Assembly (NCBI RefSeq): GCF_014192225.1
Contig: NZ_JACHXS010000008.1
Location: 186,001 to 250,000, forward strand
DNA: 64,000 nt
Source of the DNA: Pseudoduganella umbonata
Lineage (GTDB): Bacteria; Pseudomonadota; Gammaproteobacteria; Burkholderiales; Burkholderiaceae_D
Direction: 5' to 3'
The position numbers and the translations under genes are program-made. The notes under the pieces are model-generated. The model was not told the origin of the DNA, did no database searches, and saw only the letters and a list, made by a program, of their open reading frames with translations. This document shows, in pieces, positions 42,934-50,468 of the stretch (position 1 is its first letter; each line of letters starts with the position of its first letter).

Positions 42934-43800
42934 TCAGCGCCCAGCATTGACGAGCAGTTCCTGGGCCACGTCGGAGGCCTGCGCGAAGCCCACGCCCGCA
43001 GCGCGCATGCGTGCGAAAAACTCCTCCTGCTCCGCGGCGAAGCCCTGTACCGGGCTCATGCAATCGGTGATCAATACCAGCTTCGACGCATCGCTACCGA
43101 GGCGCTCGGCGATGTGCTCGACAGTGGACTTCACGCAGTGGCTGCCGGCCTCGCCGGCGATATAGACGCGGTCGGAGGCGCGCAGGCTGGCCAGCAGTTC
43201 GCGGTTTTCCTGCGTGCCGGGATCGGCGGCATCGGGCACCTCGGCCATCACCGCCGAATAGTGCTCGGTCCATGGATTGGAGCCCTTGGCGATCTTCGCC
43301 ACCACGCCCAGCGCCGCGTCTTCCCAGCGGTTGTATGCGGTGCGCACGGCGTCATGCACGTTATGGCCCCAGGTGCCGATCTCGCAGTGCACGGGCCACA
43401 CCATCAGCCGGTAGCGGCCGGCCGCTTCCAGCGCGTCGAGGTAGGCCAGCGCGCGTTCCTTGCTGGCCCGCTCGCGCGGCAGGAAGCGCGCGGCACGCAC
43501 GTCGGCCGCGGTGATCTCGGTAAATGGCATGACCGGGCCGCCATCGCCGGCCAGCCAGAACGTCGGATGCGCCACGTGGTAGCGGTGATGGGAATCGAGC
43601 GTGACGGTGATCGCCGCGATGCCGGCGCGGCCCCGCTCGATCAGTTGCGCCAGCCGCAGCATGTCGGCATGGGCGCCGGGCACCGGCAGTGCCGGCATGC
43701 GCGCCCGCCCGGTGGCCGCGTCGATCGGCAGGGATTCGGGCGGCAGGTCGCAGAAATCGTTTTGTGGATCGATGACGAGCAGGTGCAGTCGGTCTTTCAT
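42934..43800 (-). CDS. pncA: Nicotinamidase-type cysteine hydrolase
   Basis: A 288-residue isochorismatase-fold hydrolase, longer than the usual 210-residue PncA. The catalytic Asp is in VIDPQNDFCD, the metal/substrate region in WPVHCEIGTWGHNVHDA, and the nucleophile Cys in GEAGSHCVKSTVEH. Paired with pncB, it should deamidate nicotinamide to nicotinate in the salvage pathway. ATG 43800 is chosen; the longer frame starts in the intergenic region. Confidence 0.9.
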   Translation of the reverse strand: MKDRLHLLVIDPQNDFCDLPPESLPIDAATGRARMPALPVPGAHADMLRLAQLIERGRAGIAAITVTLDSHHRYHVAHPTFWLAGDGGPVMPFTEITAADVRAARFLPRERASKERALAYLDALEAAGRYRLMVWPVHCEIGTWGHNVHDAVRTAYNRWEDAALGVVAKIAKGSNPWTEHYSAVMAEVPDAADPGTQENRELLASLRASDRVYIAGEAGSHCVKSTVEHIAERLGSDASKLVLITDCMSPVQGFAAEQEEFFARMRAAGVGFAQASDVAQELLVNAGR

Positions 43801-43970
43801 TGATGGGCTCCGTGGGACGGCAACCCCCATCATACCGGCTGGCATGAAAACCTACCAACGCGTGCGAATCGTATAGCCGAGCTTGGTGACGGCGGGGTTT
43901 CGCGGAGCATGCTCCGCGCCTCCGGAACGGTGCAGCCCTGCAGGGCTGTACTCCCCTTGCCAGGCACGGA

Positions 43971-44055
43971 GACATAGCCGAGCCCGTGTCCCGGTGCCAG
44001 GCACGGTGACATAGCCGAGCCCGTGTCCCGGTGCCAGGCACGGTGACACGGGCTC
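43971..44055. repeat. Tandem 37-bp palindromic repeat array
   Basis: Two full 37-bp copies (43971-44007 and 44008-44044), each containing GAGCCCGTGTCCCGGTGCC and AGGCACGGTGACA, end in a closing GACACGGGCTC. The last unit (44017-44055) is the exact reverse complement of 708-746. The array is 14 bp from the azoR stop. A separate GGAGCATGCTCC palindrome lies near 43906. The stretch 43801-43970 has no gene. Confidence 0.85.
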
Positions 44056-44068
44056 GGCCGCAATTGCC

Positions 44069-44683
44069 TTATGCGGCGGCCAGTGCGTCGATCGACTGCC
44101 GGCTTTTCGCCAGCGTATCGGCCAGTGCCTGCTCGCCCAGCGCCACGCCTTCGGCCTGGATGAAGCTGATGTCGGTGATGCCGAGGAAGCCCAGCACCGC
44201 GCGCAGGTAGGTGGCCAGGAAATCGTAGCCGGCGGCCGGGCCTTCGCTATAGACGCCGCCGCTGGCGGTGAATACGTACACCTTCTTGCCGCCGGCCAGG
44301 CCGACGGGGCCCGTTTCCGTGTACTTGAAGGTGCGGCCGGCACGGGCGATGTGGTCGATATAAGCCTTCAGGCCGGACGGCACCGAGAAGTTGTACATCG
44401 GCGCGCCGATCACGATCACATCGGCGGCCAGCACTTCGTCGACCAGCTTGTCCGACAGCTTCACGGTGAAAGCCTGCTCGGCATTGCGCGCTTCCGGCGG
44501 CGTGAAGAAGGCGCCCAGCATTTCCTCGGTCAGGTGCGGCACCGGATTAGCCGCCAGGTCGCGTTCGACCACCGTGTCCGACGGGTGGTTTGCCTGCCAT
44601 TTGGCGATGAACTCGGCCGACAGCTGGCGCGACAGTGAACCGGACGACCGCACGCTGCTATTGATGTACAGAACGTTTGCCAT
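44069..44683 (-). CDS. azoR: FMN-dependent NADH:quinone/azo reductase
   Basis: A 204-residue flavodoxin-fold enzyme starting MANVLYINSSVRSSGSLSRQ, with the FMN-binding stretch GAPMYNFSVPSGLKAYIDHI and the TASGGVYSEGPAAGYDF region of AzoR. It reduces quinones and azo dyes with NADH. GAGGAG precedes ATG 44683. It is divergent from a LysR regulator, which probably controls it. Confidence 0.95.
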   Translation of the reverse strand: MANVLYINSSVRSSGSLSRQLSAEFIAKWQANHPSDTVVERDLAANPVPHLTEEMLGAFFTPPEARNAEQAFTVKLSDKLVDEVLAADVIVIGAPMYNFSVPSGLKAYIDHIARAGRTFKYTETGPVGLAGGKKVYVFTASGGVYSEGPAAGYDFLATYLRAVLGFLGITDISFIQAEGVALGEQALADTLAKSRQSIDALAAA

Positions 44684-44758
44684 GATGAACTCCTCGATAA
44701 GTGGTGAATTGCAGCCATCATAGAACGGGATTAATATCGACGAAATCCACTTAATTTC

Positions 44759-44775
44759 AATCGATTCAATCGATT
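44759..44775. promoter_or_regulatory. Doubled AATCGATT palindrome in the azoR-lysR gap
   Basis: AATCGATTCAATCGATT lies 9 bp before the lysR start in a 100-bp AT-rich divergent promoter region. It is a likely binding site for the LysR protein. Confidence 0.6.
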
Positions 44776-44783
44776 TTCTAGAT

Positions 44784-45701
44784 ATGAGAGATCCCGGCCT
44801 TCCTTCCCTCGACCAGTTGCGCGTGTTCATCGCGGTGATCGACCATGGCGGCTTCGCCCACGCGGCCCGGGCGCTGCACCGCACGCAGTCGGTCATCAGC
44901 TACACGATCGCCAACCTGGAAGACCAGCTGAACATCGCCTTGCTCGACCGCGGCAAGCGCAAGGTGACGCTGACCGAAGCGGGCAAGGCGCTGCTGGCCG
45001 ATGCGCGCGCCGTATCGGCCAAGGTCGATGGCATGCGCGCCCGCGCCAGGGCCCTGGGTGCGGGACTGGAGGCGGAACTGTGCCTGGTGGTCGACGTGAT
45101 GTTCCCCATGTGCGTGCTGGTGATACTGCTGGAATCGTTCCAGCGCGAGTACCCGACGGTGGCACTGCGGCTGCACACGGAGGCGCTGGGCGGCGTGGCG
45201 CAGATGGTGCTGGACGGCCGCTGCCAGCTGGGCATCAGCGGCATGCCGGTGCACCTGCCGGACCATATCGACCGGCAGCTGGCCGGCCACGTGACGATGA
45301 TGCCGGTCTGCGCCCCCGGCCACCCGCTGGCCCAGGTGGACGGCGTGGTGCCGACGGCCGCACTGCGCGAACACCTGCAGCTGGTGGTCACCGACCGCAG
45401 CCCATTGACGTCGGGGCAGGACTTCGGCGTGGTGGGGCTGCGCGACTGGCGCCTGGCCGACCTGCACTCGAAGCACGCGCTGCTGCGCGGCGGGCTTGGC
45501 TGGGGCAGCATGCCCGAGGCGATGATCGCCGAAGACCTGGCCCGAGGCCGCCTGGTACGCCTGCGCCTGCAGGACGGCAATGCGCTGCAGTACCCGCTGT
45601 ACGTGATCCATCGCGCGGACAACCAGCTGGGCCCCGCGGGGCGCTGGCTGAAAGAGCAGATCCAGACCATCGATTACACGCTCCCGCACGGCGCGTATTG
45701 A
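44784..45701 (+). CDS. LysR-family transcriptional regulator
   Basis: A 305-residue regulator. The N-terminal winged helix-turn-helix is SLDQLRVFIAVIDHGGFAHA followed by RTQSVISYTIANLED; the C-terminal two thirds are the effector-binding fold (MVLDGRCQLGISGM). The divergent azoR gene and the doubled palindrome between them suggest control of quinone or azo-compound reduction. Confidence 0.93.
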   Translation: MRDPGLPSLDQLRVFIAVIDHGGFAHAARALHRTQSVISYTIANLEDQLNIALLDRGKRKVTLTEAGKALLADARAVSAKVDGMRARARALGAGLEAELCLVVDVMFPMCVLVILLESFQREYPTVALRLHTEALGGVAQMVLDGRCQLGISGMPVHLPDHIDRQLAGHVTMMPVCAPGHPLAQVDGVVPTAALREHLQLVVTDRSPLTSGQDFGVVGLRDWRLADLHSKHALLRGGLGWGSMPEAMIAEDLARGRLVRLRLQDGNALQYPLYVIHRADNQLGPAGRWLKEQIQTIDYTLPHGAY

Positions 45702-45856
45702 CGCCTTGCCGGGGCACGCAAGCGTTCGCTAAAACCCTCCTACACCGGCGCGGCGTGTGCGCTGACACCCCCTGCCGCCCCCCCGTCCTACGATGATCGC
45801 CTGCCGGGGCCGCGCCATTGGCCGCCCCGCTCTGACCGCAAATACAGGAGATCGAC

Positions 45857-47464
45857 ATGAGCAGAGAAAAGGACCAGCTCACGAATACGGAAGATGCGGG
45901 TTATTTCACCGCCAGCGGCAACCACGCCGCGGGCGAACCCGCCAACGACACCACGCAAGTCAACAGGGCACCTAACATCAATCCGGAGGCAAGCAAGCAA
46001 AGCAGTGTCGCCGGCAGCTCGGGAGGAATGGATATGACGCAACAATCAATCGGCGGCCAGGGCGCACAGGACGGCATCAGCGGCACCCCATCGGGCACGC
46101 AGGGCGGCCAGAGCGGCCAAGGCATCAACCAGGGCGGCCAGAACCAGCAAAGCTCGCAGGGCCAGTCGGACTACCTGGGCGGCTCGCCGGCGGGCCAGGA
46201 CGGCATCCGCAACGACCCGCGCACCCAGCCCGACCCGCAGGCACCAAACCGCGACAGCTATGGCGGCCAGCAAACGGGGGCCACCTCGGGCGAGGTCGGC
46301 GATGGCCGCAGCCCGCACCAGGTCGCGACCAGCGGCGTGCAGTCGACCCAGCACAGTGCCGGCGGCAGCCTGCAGGCGGATGCCGAGCGCGCCGGACGGC
46401 AGGACTACGGCAGCGTGCAGGAGACCACCAGCCCCGGCGGCACCGGCACCCTCGCGGAACACCTGCAGAGCGGTCCCGGCAACAAGCGAGCCGACGCCAA
46501 CCAGCACGGCGGGTCCGGCAATTCGGGCATGTCGCAAATGAAGGGGCAGCAGCAACAGCAACAGCAGCCGCCGCAGGGCGGCGAATCGGTCGGCGAAGTC
46601 GGCGAAAGCGGCTTGAAGGGTAACCAGCAATCGGACAATCAAGGCGTCGGCAGCGGCCGTACCGCCGGCGCGGGCGCCCGTCAAAGCGATGGGGACGACG
46701 GTTCGGCGCCTGGCGCGGGCACGGCCCAGCGCGGCTTCGGCGGCAGCGAATCGCTGGGCGGCCAGCAGTCGAGCAGCCCGGGCGGTTCGGGCACGATGGC
46801 GAACAAGCAAGGCGGACCGGGCAATCAGCAAGCCGAGCAGTCCGGCAACAATCAGGGCGGCCCCGGCCAGAACGGCTTGTCGCAAATGAAGGAGCAGCAG
46901 CGCCAGGGCGGCCCGGGCAGCGGGCAGTCGCAGCAGATGGAACAATCCGCCGGCAAGCCGCACGCCGGTACGGGTGGCGGCCACGGCGGCCAGCATTCCG
47001 GCGGCATGGGCGGTGAACGGGGCGGCGACCTGCACAACGTGGGCGCGCAAAGCGGCGAAACGGGCCGGGGCGGACTCGGCGGCAATAACGTCGAGATGCA
47101 AGGCTCCAGCAAGGGCAACCAGCAGTCCGGCGAGAACCTGATCGGCCAGACCACGCTGGGCAGCGGCGGCAGCCAGTCCGCCGACCGCGACAGCCTGGAT
47201 GCGTTGCCGGCCGATGCGATGGGCGGCGAACGCGTGGGCATGGGCAGCCGCGGCCACAGCCAGCAGTCGGACAAGTCCGGCAATGCCCAGGCGGACACGT
47301 GGAAAAACCAGGCACGCCCGAACAACCGCAGCGACAACGAGCAGGCCGACCACCAGCTCGGCATGCAGGGCTCGCCAGGCGAACCGGGCCACGATATCGA
47401 TGACCTGGGCAGCAAGCAGTCCGGCAGTAGCGGCTCGCGGGGCGGCTCGGAAGACCAGCGTTGA
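45857..47464 (+). CDS. Large disordered Gly/Gln/Ser-rich protein with internal repeats
   Basis: A 535-residue protein with no Cys, almost no aromatics and no predicted fold. About 42 residues are duplicated: 192-233 and 307-348 share the pattern SPGGxGTxA...GPGN...SQMKxQQ. A poly-Gln stretch lies at about 231-237. ACAGGAG precedes ATG 45857. The protein should be intrinsically disordered and very soluble, like hydrophilins or desiccation-protection proteins; no family is recognised. Long antisense frames across it are composition artefacts. Confidence 0.75.
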   Translation: MSREKDQLTNTEDAGYFTASGNHAAGEPANDTTQVNRAPNINPEASKQSSVAGSSGGMDMTQQSIGGQGAQDGISGTPSGTQGGQSGQGINQGGQNQQSSQGQSDYLGGSPAGQDGIRNDPRTQPDPQAPNRDSYGGQQTGATSGEVGDGRSPHQVATSGVQSTQHSAGGSLQADAERAGRQDYGSVQETTSPGGTGTLAEHLQSGPGNKRADANQHGGSGNSGMSQMKGQQQQQQQPPQGGESVGEVGESGLKGNQQSDNQGVGSGRTAGAGARQSDGDDGSAPGAGTAQRGFGGSESLGGQQSSSPGGSGTMANKQGGPGNQQAEQSGNNQGGPGQNGLSQMKEQQRQGGPGSGQSQQMEQSAGKPHAGTGGGHGGQHSGGMGGERGGDLHNVGAQSGETGRGGLGGNNVEMQGSSKGNQQSGENLIGQTTLGSGGSQSADRDSLDALPADAMGGERVGMGSRGHSQQSDKSGNAQADTWKNQARPNNRSDNEQADHQLGMQGSPGEPGHDIDDLGSKQSGSSGSRGGSEDQR

Positions 47465-47506
47465 TCGGGACGTGCGCCGGTAGAAACCTGCGCCGATGAG
47501 GCACTG

Positions 47507-47552
47507 GTGCCGGACACCCGGGTTCAGGTGTCCGGCACCGGTTTTCCCGAAC
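47507..47552. repeat. GTGCCGGACACC / GGTGTCCGGCACC inverted pair
   Basis: Two units facing each other between convergent genes; same family as 19987-20045. Confidence 0.7.
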
Positions 47553-47555
47553 GTC

Positions 47556-47867
47556 TCAACTCAACCCCGCGGCGTGCAGGCGCCGCCGCAGCCGCCGTAC
47601 CTCTTCCGTCAGATCCACCACCAGTGCCGCCACCTCTTCGTTCGCGTCGAAATCGCGTTCGATGCGCAGCAGGCTGCGGGCGCGCACCAGGTCGATGCTG
47701 GTAAAGCGCCAGGCTTCCGGCGCGGTGTCGCTGCCGCCCAGCAGGATGCCGGTACGCACCCGCTGCACCACCCAGCCCGGTTCCACGGCGCAGGCGCGCG
47801 CCAGTTCGTCGAGCGTCAGCGCCGCCTCGTCGAGCGGCACGGCGCGGATCGGTTGTTCGCTTGCCAT
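47556..47867 (-). CDS. cbpM: Chaperone modulator CbpM
   Basis: A 103-residue MerR-like helical protein (LTLDELARACAVEPGWVVQR, ending in a coiled LTEEVRRLRRRLH). CbpM binds the J domain of CbpA and blocks its action on DnaK. It starts 13 bp after the cbpA stop, the usual pairing. Confidence 0.9.
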   Translation of the reverse strand: MASEQPIRAVPLDEAALTLDELARACAVEPGWVVQRVRTGILLGGSDTAPEAWRFTSIDLVRARSLLRIERDFDANEEVAALVVDLTEEVRRLRRRLHAAGLS

Positions 47868-47880
47868 TGCGGTCTCCCCC

Positions 47881-48804
47881 TTACAAGCCGCGGCGCGGGT
47901 CGAAACTGAATTCGCGCGCCATTTTTTCGTACAGCGCCTTCGCCTGCGGCGTGTCCGCCGGCGGCAGCGCGATCTCCAGCAACAGGTACAGGTCGCCGGC
48001 CGGCGCGGCGGCCGTGCTGGGAATGCCCCGGCCCTTCAGTCGCAGCTTGCGCCCGCCCTGCGATCCCGGCGGCACCGTGACCGACACGCGGCCGGACGGT
48101 GTCGCCACCTCGATGCCCGCGCCCAGCGCCGCCTCCCACGGCGCCACCGGCACCGACTGGTACACGTCGCGCCCTTCGACGCGGTAGCGGCGTTCCCCGG
48201 CAAAGCGGATTTCCAGGTACAGGTCGCCCGCGGCCGCCCCGCCGCTGCCCGGCTGGCCCTGCCCTGCCAGCCGCAACTGCTGGCCCTCGGTCACGCCTTT
48301 CGGGATCGTCACGTCCAGCGTGCGTTCGCGCGTGACCACGCGCCCGCCGCCGTCGGCCTGCGGCACGCGCAGGCTGATCGTGCGGCTGGCGCCGTGGTAG
48401 GCATCGCGCAGCGCGATCTCGATGACGGCATGGCTGTCTTCGCCGCGCGCCTGGAAGCCGCGCCGGCGCGCCCCGCCCACGTGGGCGAACAGGTCCTGGA
48501 AGAAATCGCTGTCCGCGTCGCCGAACGACTCGAAGCCCGAGCCCCAGTCCGGCGGCGGCCGGAACTGCCCGCCATCGGCCTGGCGGTATTGCGGCTTGCC
48601 CAGTTCGTCGTAGGCGGCCCGTTTTTCCGCGTCGCCCAGCACGCCGTAGGCTTCGTTCAGTTCCTTCGTCCTGGCATCCGCGTCCGCTTCCTTGCTGACG
48701 TCCGGATGGTACTTGCGCACCAGCTTGCGGTAAGCCGCCTTGATCTCGTCGGCGCCCGCCGTCTTCGGCACGCCCAGCACGGCGTAGTAATCCTTGTACT
48801 CCAC
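47881..48804 (-). CDS. cbpA: DnaJ-like co-chaperone CbpA
   Basis: A 307-residue class B J-protein. The J domain occupies residues 1-70 with HPD at 33-35. A Gly/Phe linker (SGFESFGDADSDFF) and two beta-barrel client-binding domains (DVTIPKGVTEGQQLRLAGQG and VTVPPGSQGGRKLRLKGRG) follow. There is no zinc finger. GTG 48804 follows GGAGAG; the longer frame upstream is unlike the family. Confidence 0.95.
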   Translation of the reverse strand: MEYKDYYAVLGVPKTAGADEIKAAYRKLVRKYHPDVSKEADADARTKELNEAYGVLGDAEKRAAYDELGKPQYRQADGGQFRPPPDWGSGFESFGDADSDFFQDLFAHVGGARRRGFQARGEDSHAVIEIALRDAYHGASRTISLRVPQADGGGRVVTRERTLDVTIPKGVTEGQQLRLAGQGQPGSGGAAAGDLYLEIRFAGERRYRVEGRDVYQSVPVAPWEAALGAGIEVATPSGRVSVTVPPGSQGGRKLRLKGRGIPSTAAAPAGDLYLLLEIALPPADTPQAKALYEKMAREFSFDPRRGL

Positions 48805-48955
48805 GATAGGCTCTCCTGTCGCGCGTTGAAGGTGTGGTCTGCTGCCGGGCATCAGGTTACAACAAAACCACTGCGTCACGTTCACGCACCAGGGCAGTGC
48901 ATGGCTCTCCCATCTGTGGGTAGAATGGCAAGTTCCACCTTACAGAACCGTACCG

Positions 48956-50356
48956 ATGCCCTATTCGTTCACGCTGCCCAATATCCGCAAAGAAGCCGCC
49001 GCGCTGTGGCACCTGGCCTGGCCGGTCCTGATCGGCCAGCTGGCCACCGTGGGCATGGGCGTGGCGGACGTGGCGATGACAGGACACACCAGCGCCGCCG
49101 AACTGGCCGCCGTGTCGCTGGGCGCGTCGGTATGGTCGATCATCCTCGTTACCGTCAACGGCACGATGATGGCCGTGAACACGGTGGTGGCGCACCAGGT
49201 GGGCGCCGGCGCGTTCGACAGGATCCCGCACTCGGTGCGGCAGGCGTTGTGGAAAGCGGTCGGCGTCGGCATCGTGGCCGCGCTGGCGGCCAACCTGGCC
49301 ACGCTGCTGTTCGACCACCTGCAACTCGAGCCCGAGGTGAACGCGCGCGCATCGATGTTCGTGCACATCGTCAGCGTCGGCCTGCTGCCGTTCGCCGCCT
49401 ACCGGGCGCTGTACGGCTACAGCGCCAGCATCAACCAGACCAAGCCCGTGATGGTGATCGCGCTGATCGGCCTGGCCGTCAACATCGCCGTCAACTGGCT
49501 GCTGGTGTTCGGCAACCTGGGATTCCCGAAGATGGGGGCGCTGGGTTGCGCCGTGGCCACCGGCGCCGTCGTCTGGCTCGACCTGCTGGCGATCGTCGTG
49601 TGGATCAGGATTTCCTCCGCCTACCGGGCCTCGTACCCGTTCGACAAATGGGAATGGCCGCACTGGCCCGAGGTCTGGAACATGCTGAAGCTGGGCGTGC
49701 CGATCGGCGTCACGTACTTCGCCGAGGTCAGCGTGTTCGGCGCCGTCAGCCTGCTGGTGGCGCGCTTCGGCGTCGTCACCGTGTCGGCGCACCAGATCGC
49801 GCTGAACTTCTCTTCGCTGACGTTCATGGTGCCGCTGTCGTTCGGCATCGGCATGATCGCCCGCGTCGGCCAGGCGCTGGGCGAAGGCAATCCGCAGCGT
49901 GCCCGCTTCGCCTCGTTCGTCGGGCTGTGGATGTCGACCGGTTTCGCGGTGCTGTCGGCGCTGTTCATCGCGCTGTTCCGCCATCAGATCGCCGCCGCCT
50001 ACACATCCGACGTGGCGGTGCAGGAAATGTGCGCCCACCTACTGCTGTTCGCCGCGCTGTTCCAGCTGTCCGACGCCATGCAGGTGGCGGCATCGTGCGC
50101 CATTCGCGGCTACAAGGTCACGCGCGGCCCGATGGTGATCCAGCTGATTGCGTTCTGGGGCGTAGCGCTGCCGGTCGGCTGCGTGCTCGGCCTGGCGCCG
50201 CAATGGCTGCCGTTCGCGCCGGCCGAGCCGATGTCGGCCACCGGCTTCTGGATCGGCCTGGTGCTGGGCCTGACGGTGGCCGCGGTGCTGCTGACAGCCT
50301 ACCTGCAGCGGCTGTCGCGCCAGCGGGCCATGCAACCCGCATCGGTTGCCAAATGA
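48956..50356 (+). CDS. MATE-family multidrug efflux transporter (NorM type)
   Basis: A 466-residue inner-membrane protein with twelve hydrophobic helices in two related halves. It starts PNIRKEAAALWHLAWPVLIG and has MGVADVAMTGH in helix 1-2. FAEVSVFGAVSLLVARFG starts the second half. NorM proteins export cationic drugs using Na+ or H+. No regulator is adjacent. Confidence 0.94.
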   Translation: MPYSFTLPNIRKEAAALWHLAWPVLIGQLATVGMGVADVAMTGHTSAAELAAVSLGASVWSIILVTVNGTMMAVNTVVAHQVGAGAFDRIPHSVRQALWKAVGVGIVAALAANLATLLFDHLQLEPEVNARASMFVHIVSVGLLPFAAYRALYGYSASINQTKPVMVIALIGLAVNIAVNWLLVFGNLGFPKMGALGCAVATGAVVWLDLLAIVVWIRISSAYRASYPFDKWEWPHWPEVWNMLKLGVPIGVTYFAEVSVFGAVSLLVARFGVVTVSAHQIALNFSSLTFMVPLSFGIGMIARVGQALGEGNPQRARFASFVGLWMSTGFAVLSALFIALFRHQIAAAYTSDVAVQEMCAHLLLFAALFQLSDAMQVAASCAIRGYKVTRGPMVIQLIAFWGVALPVGCVLGLAPQWLPFAPAEPMSATGFWIGLVLGLTVAAVLLTAYLQRLSRQRAMQPASVAK

Positions 50357-50468
50357 AAGTGGGCAATAACGCCTGATTTCCGAACTTTCGCGCCTCGCCA
50401 GTGGCGGCTGAGTCTGGTATCGTTTTGCGATTTTCACCCTATAACAAATCGTTCATTTCGGGACCTTC

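Noticed and set aside
43971..44055. Tandem repeat as a CRISPR array
   Set aside because: The copies are directly adjacent without unique spacers and no cas genes are present.
46046..47392. 448-codon Ala/Leu-rich minus-strand frame that looks membrane-like
   Set aside because: It is the complement of the Gly/Gln-rich disordered gene; the apparent hydrophobicity comes from reading GGC/CAG repeats backwards.
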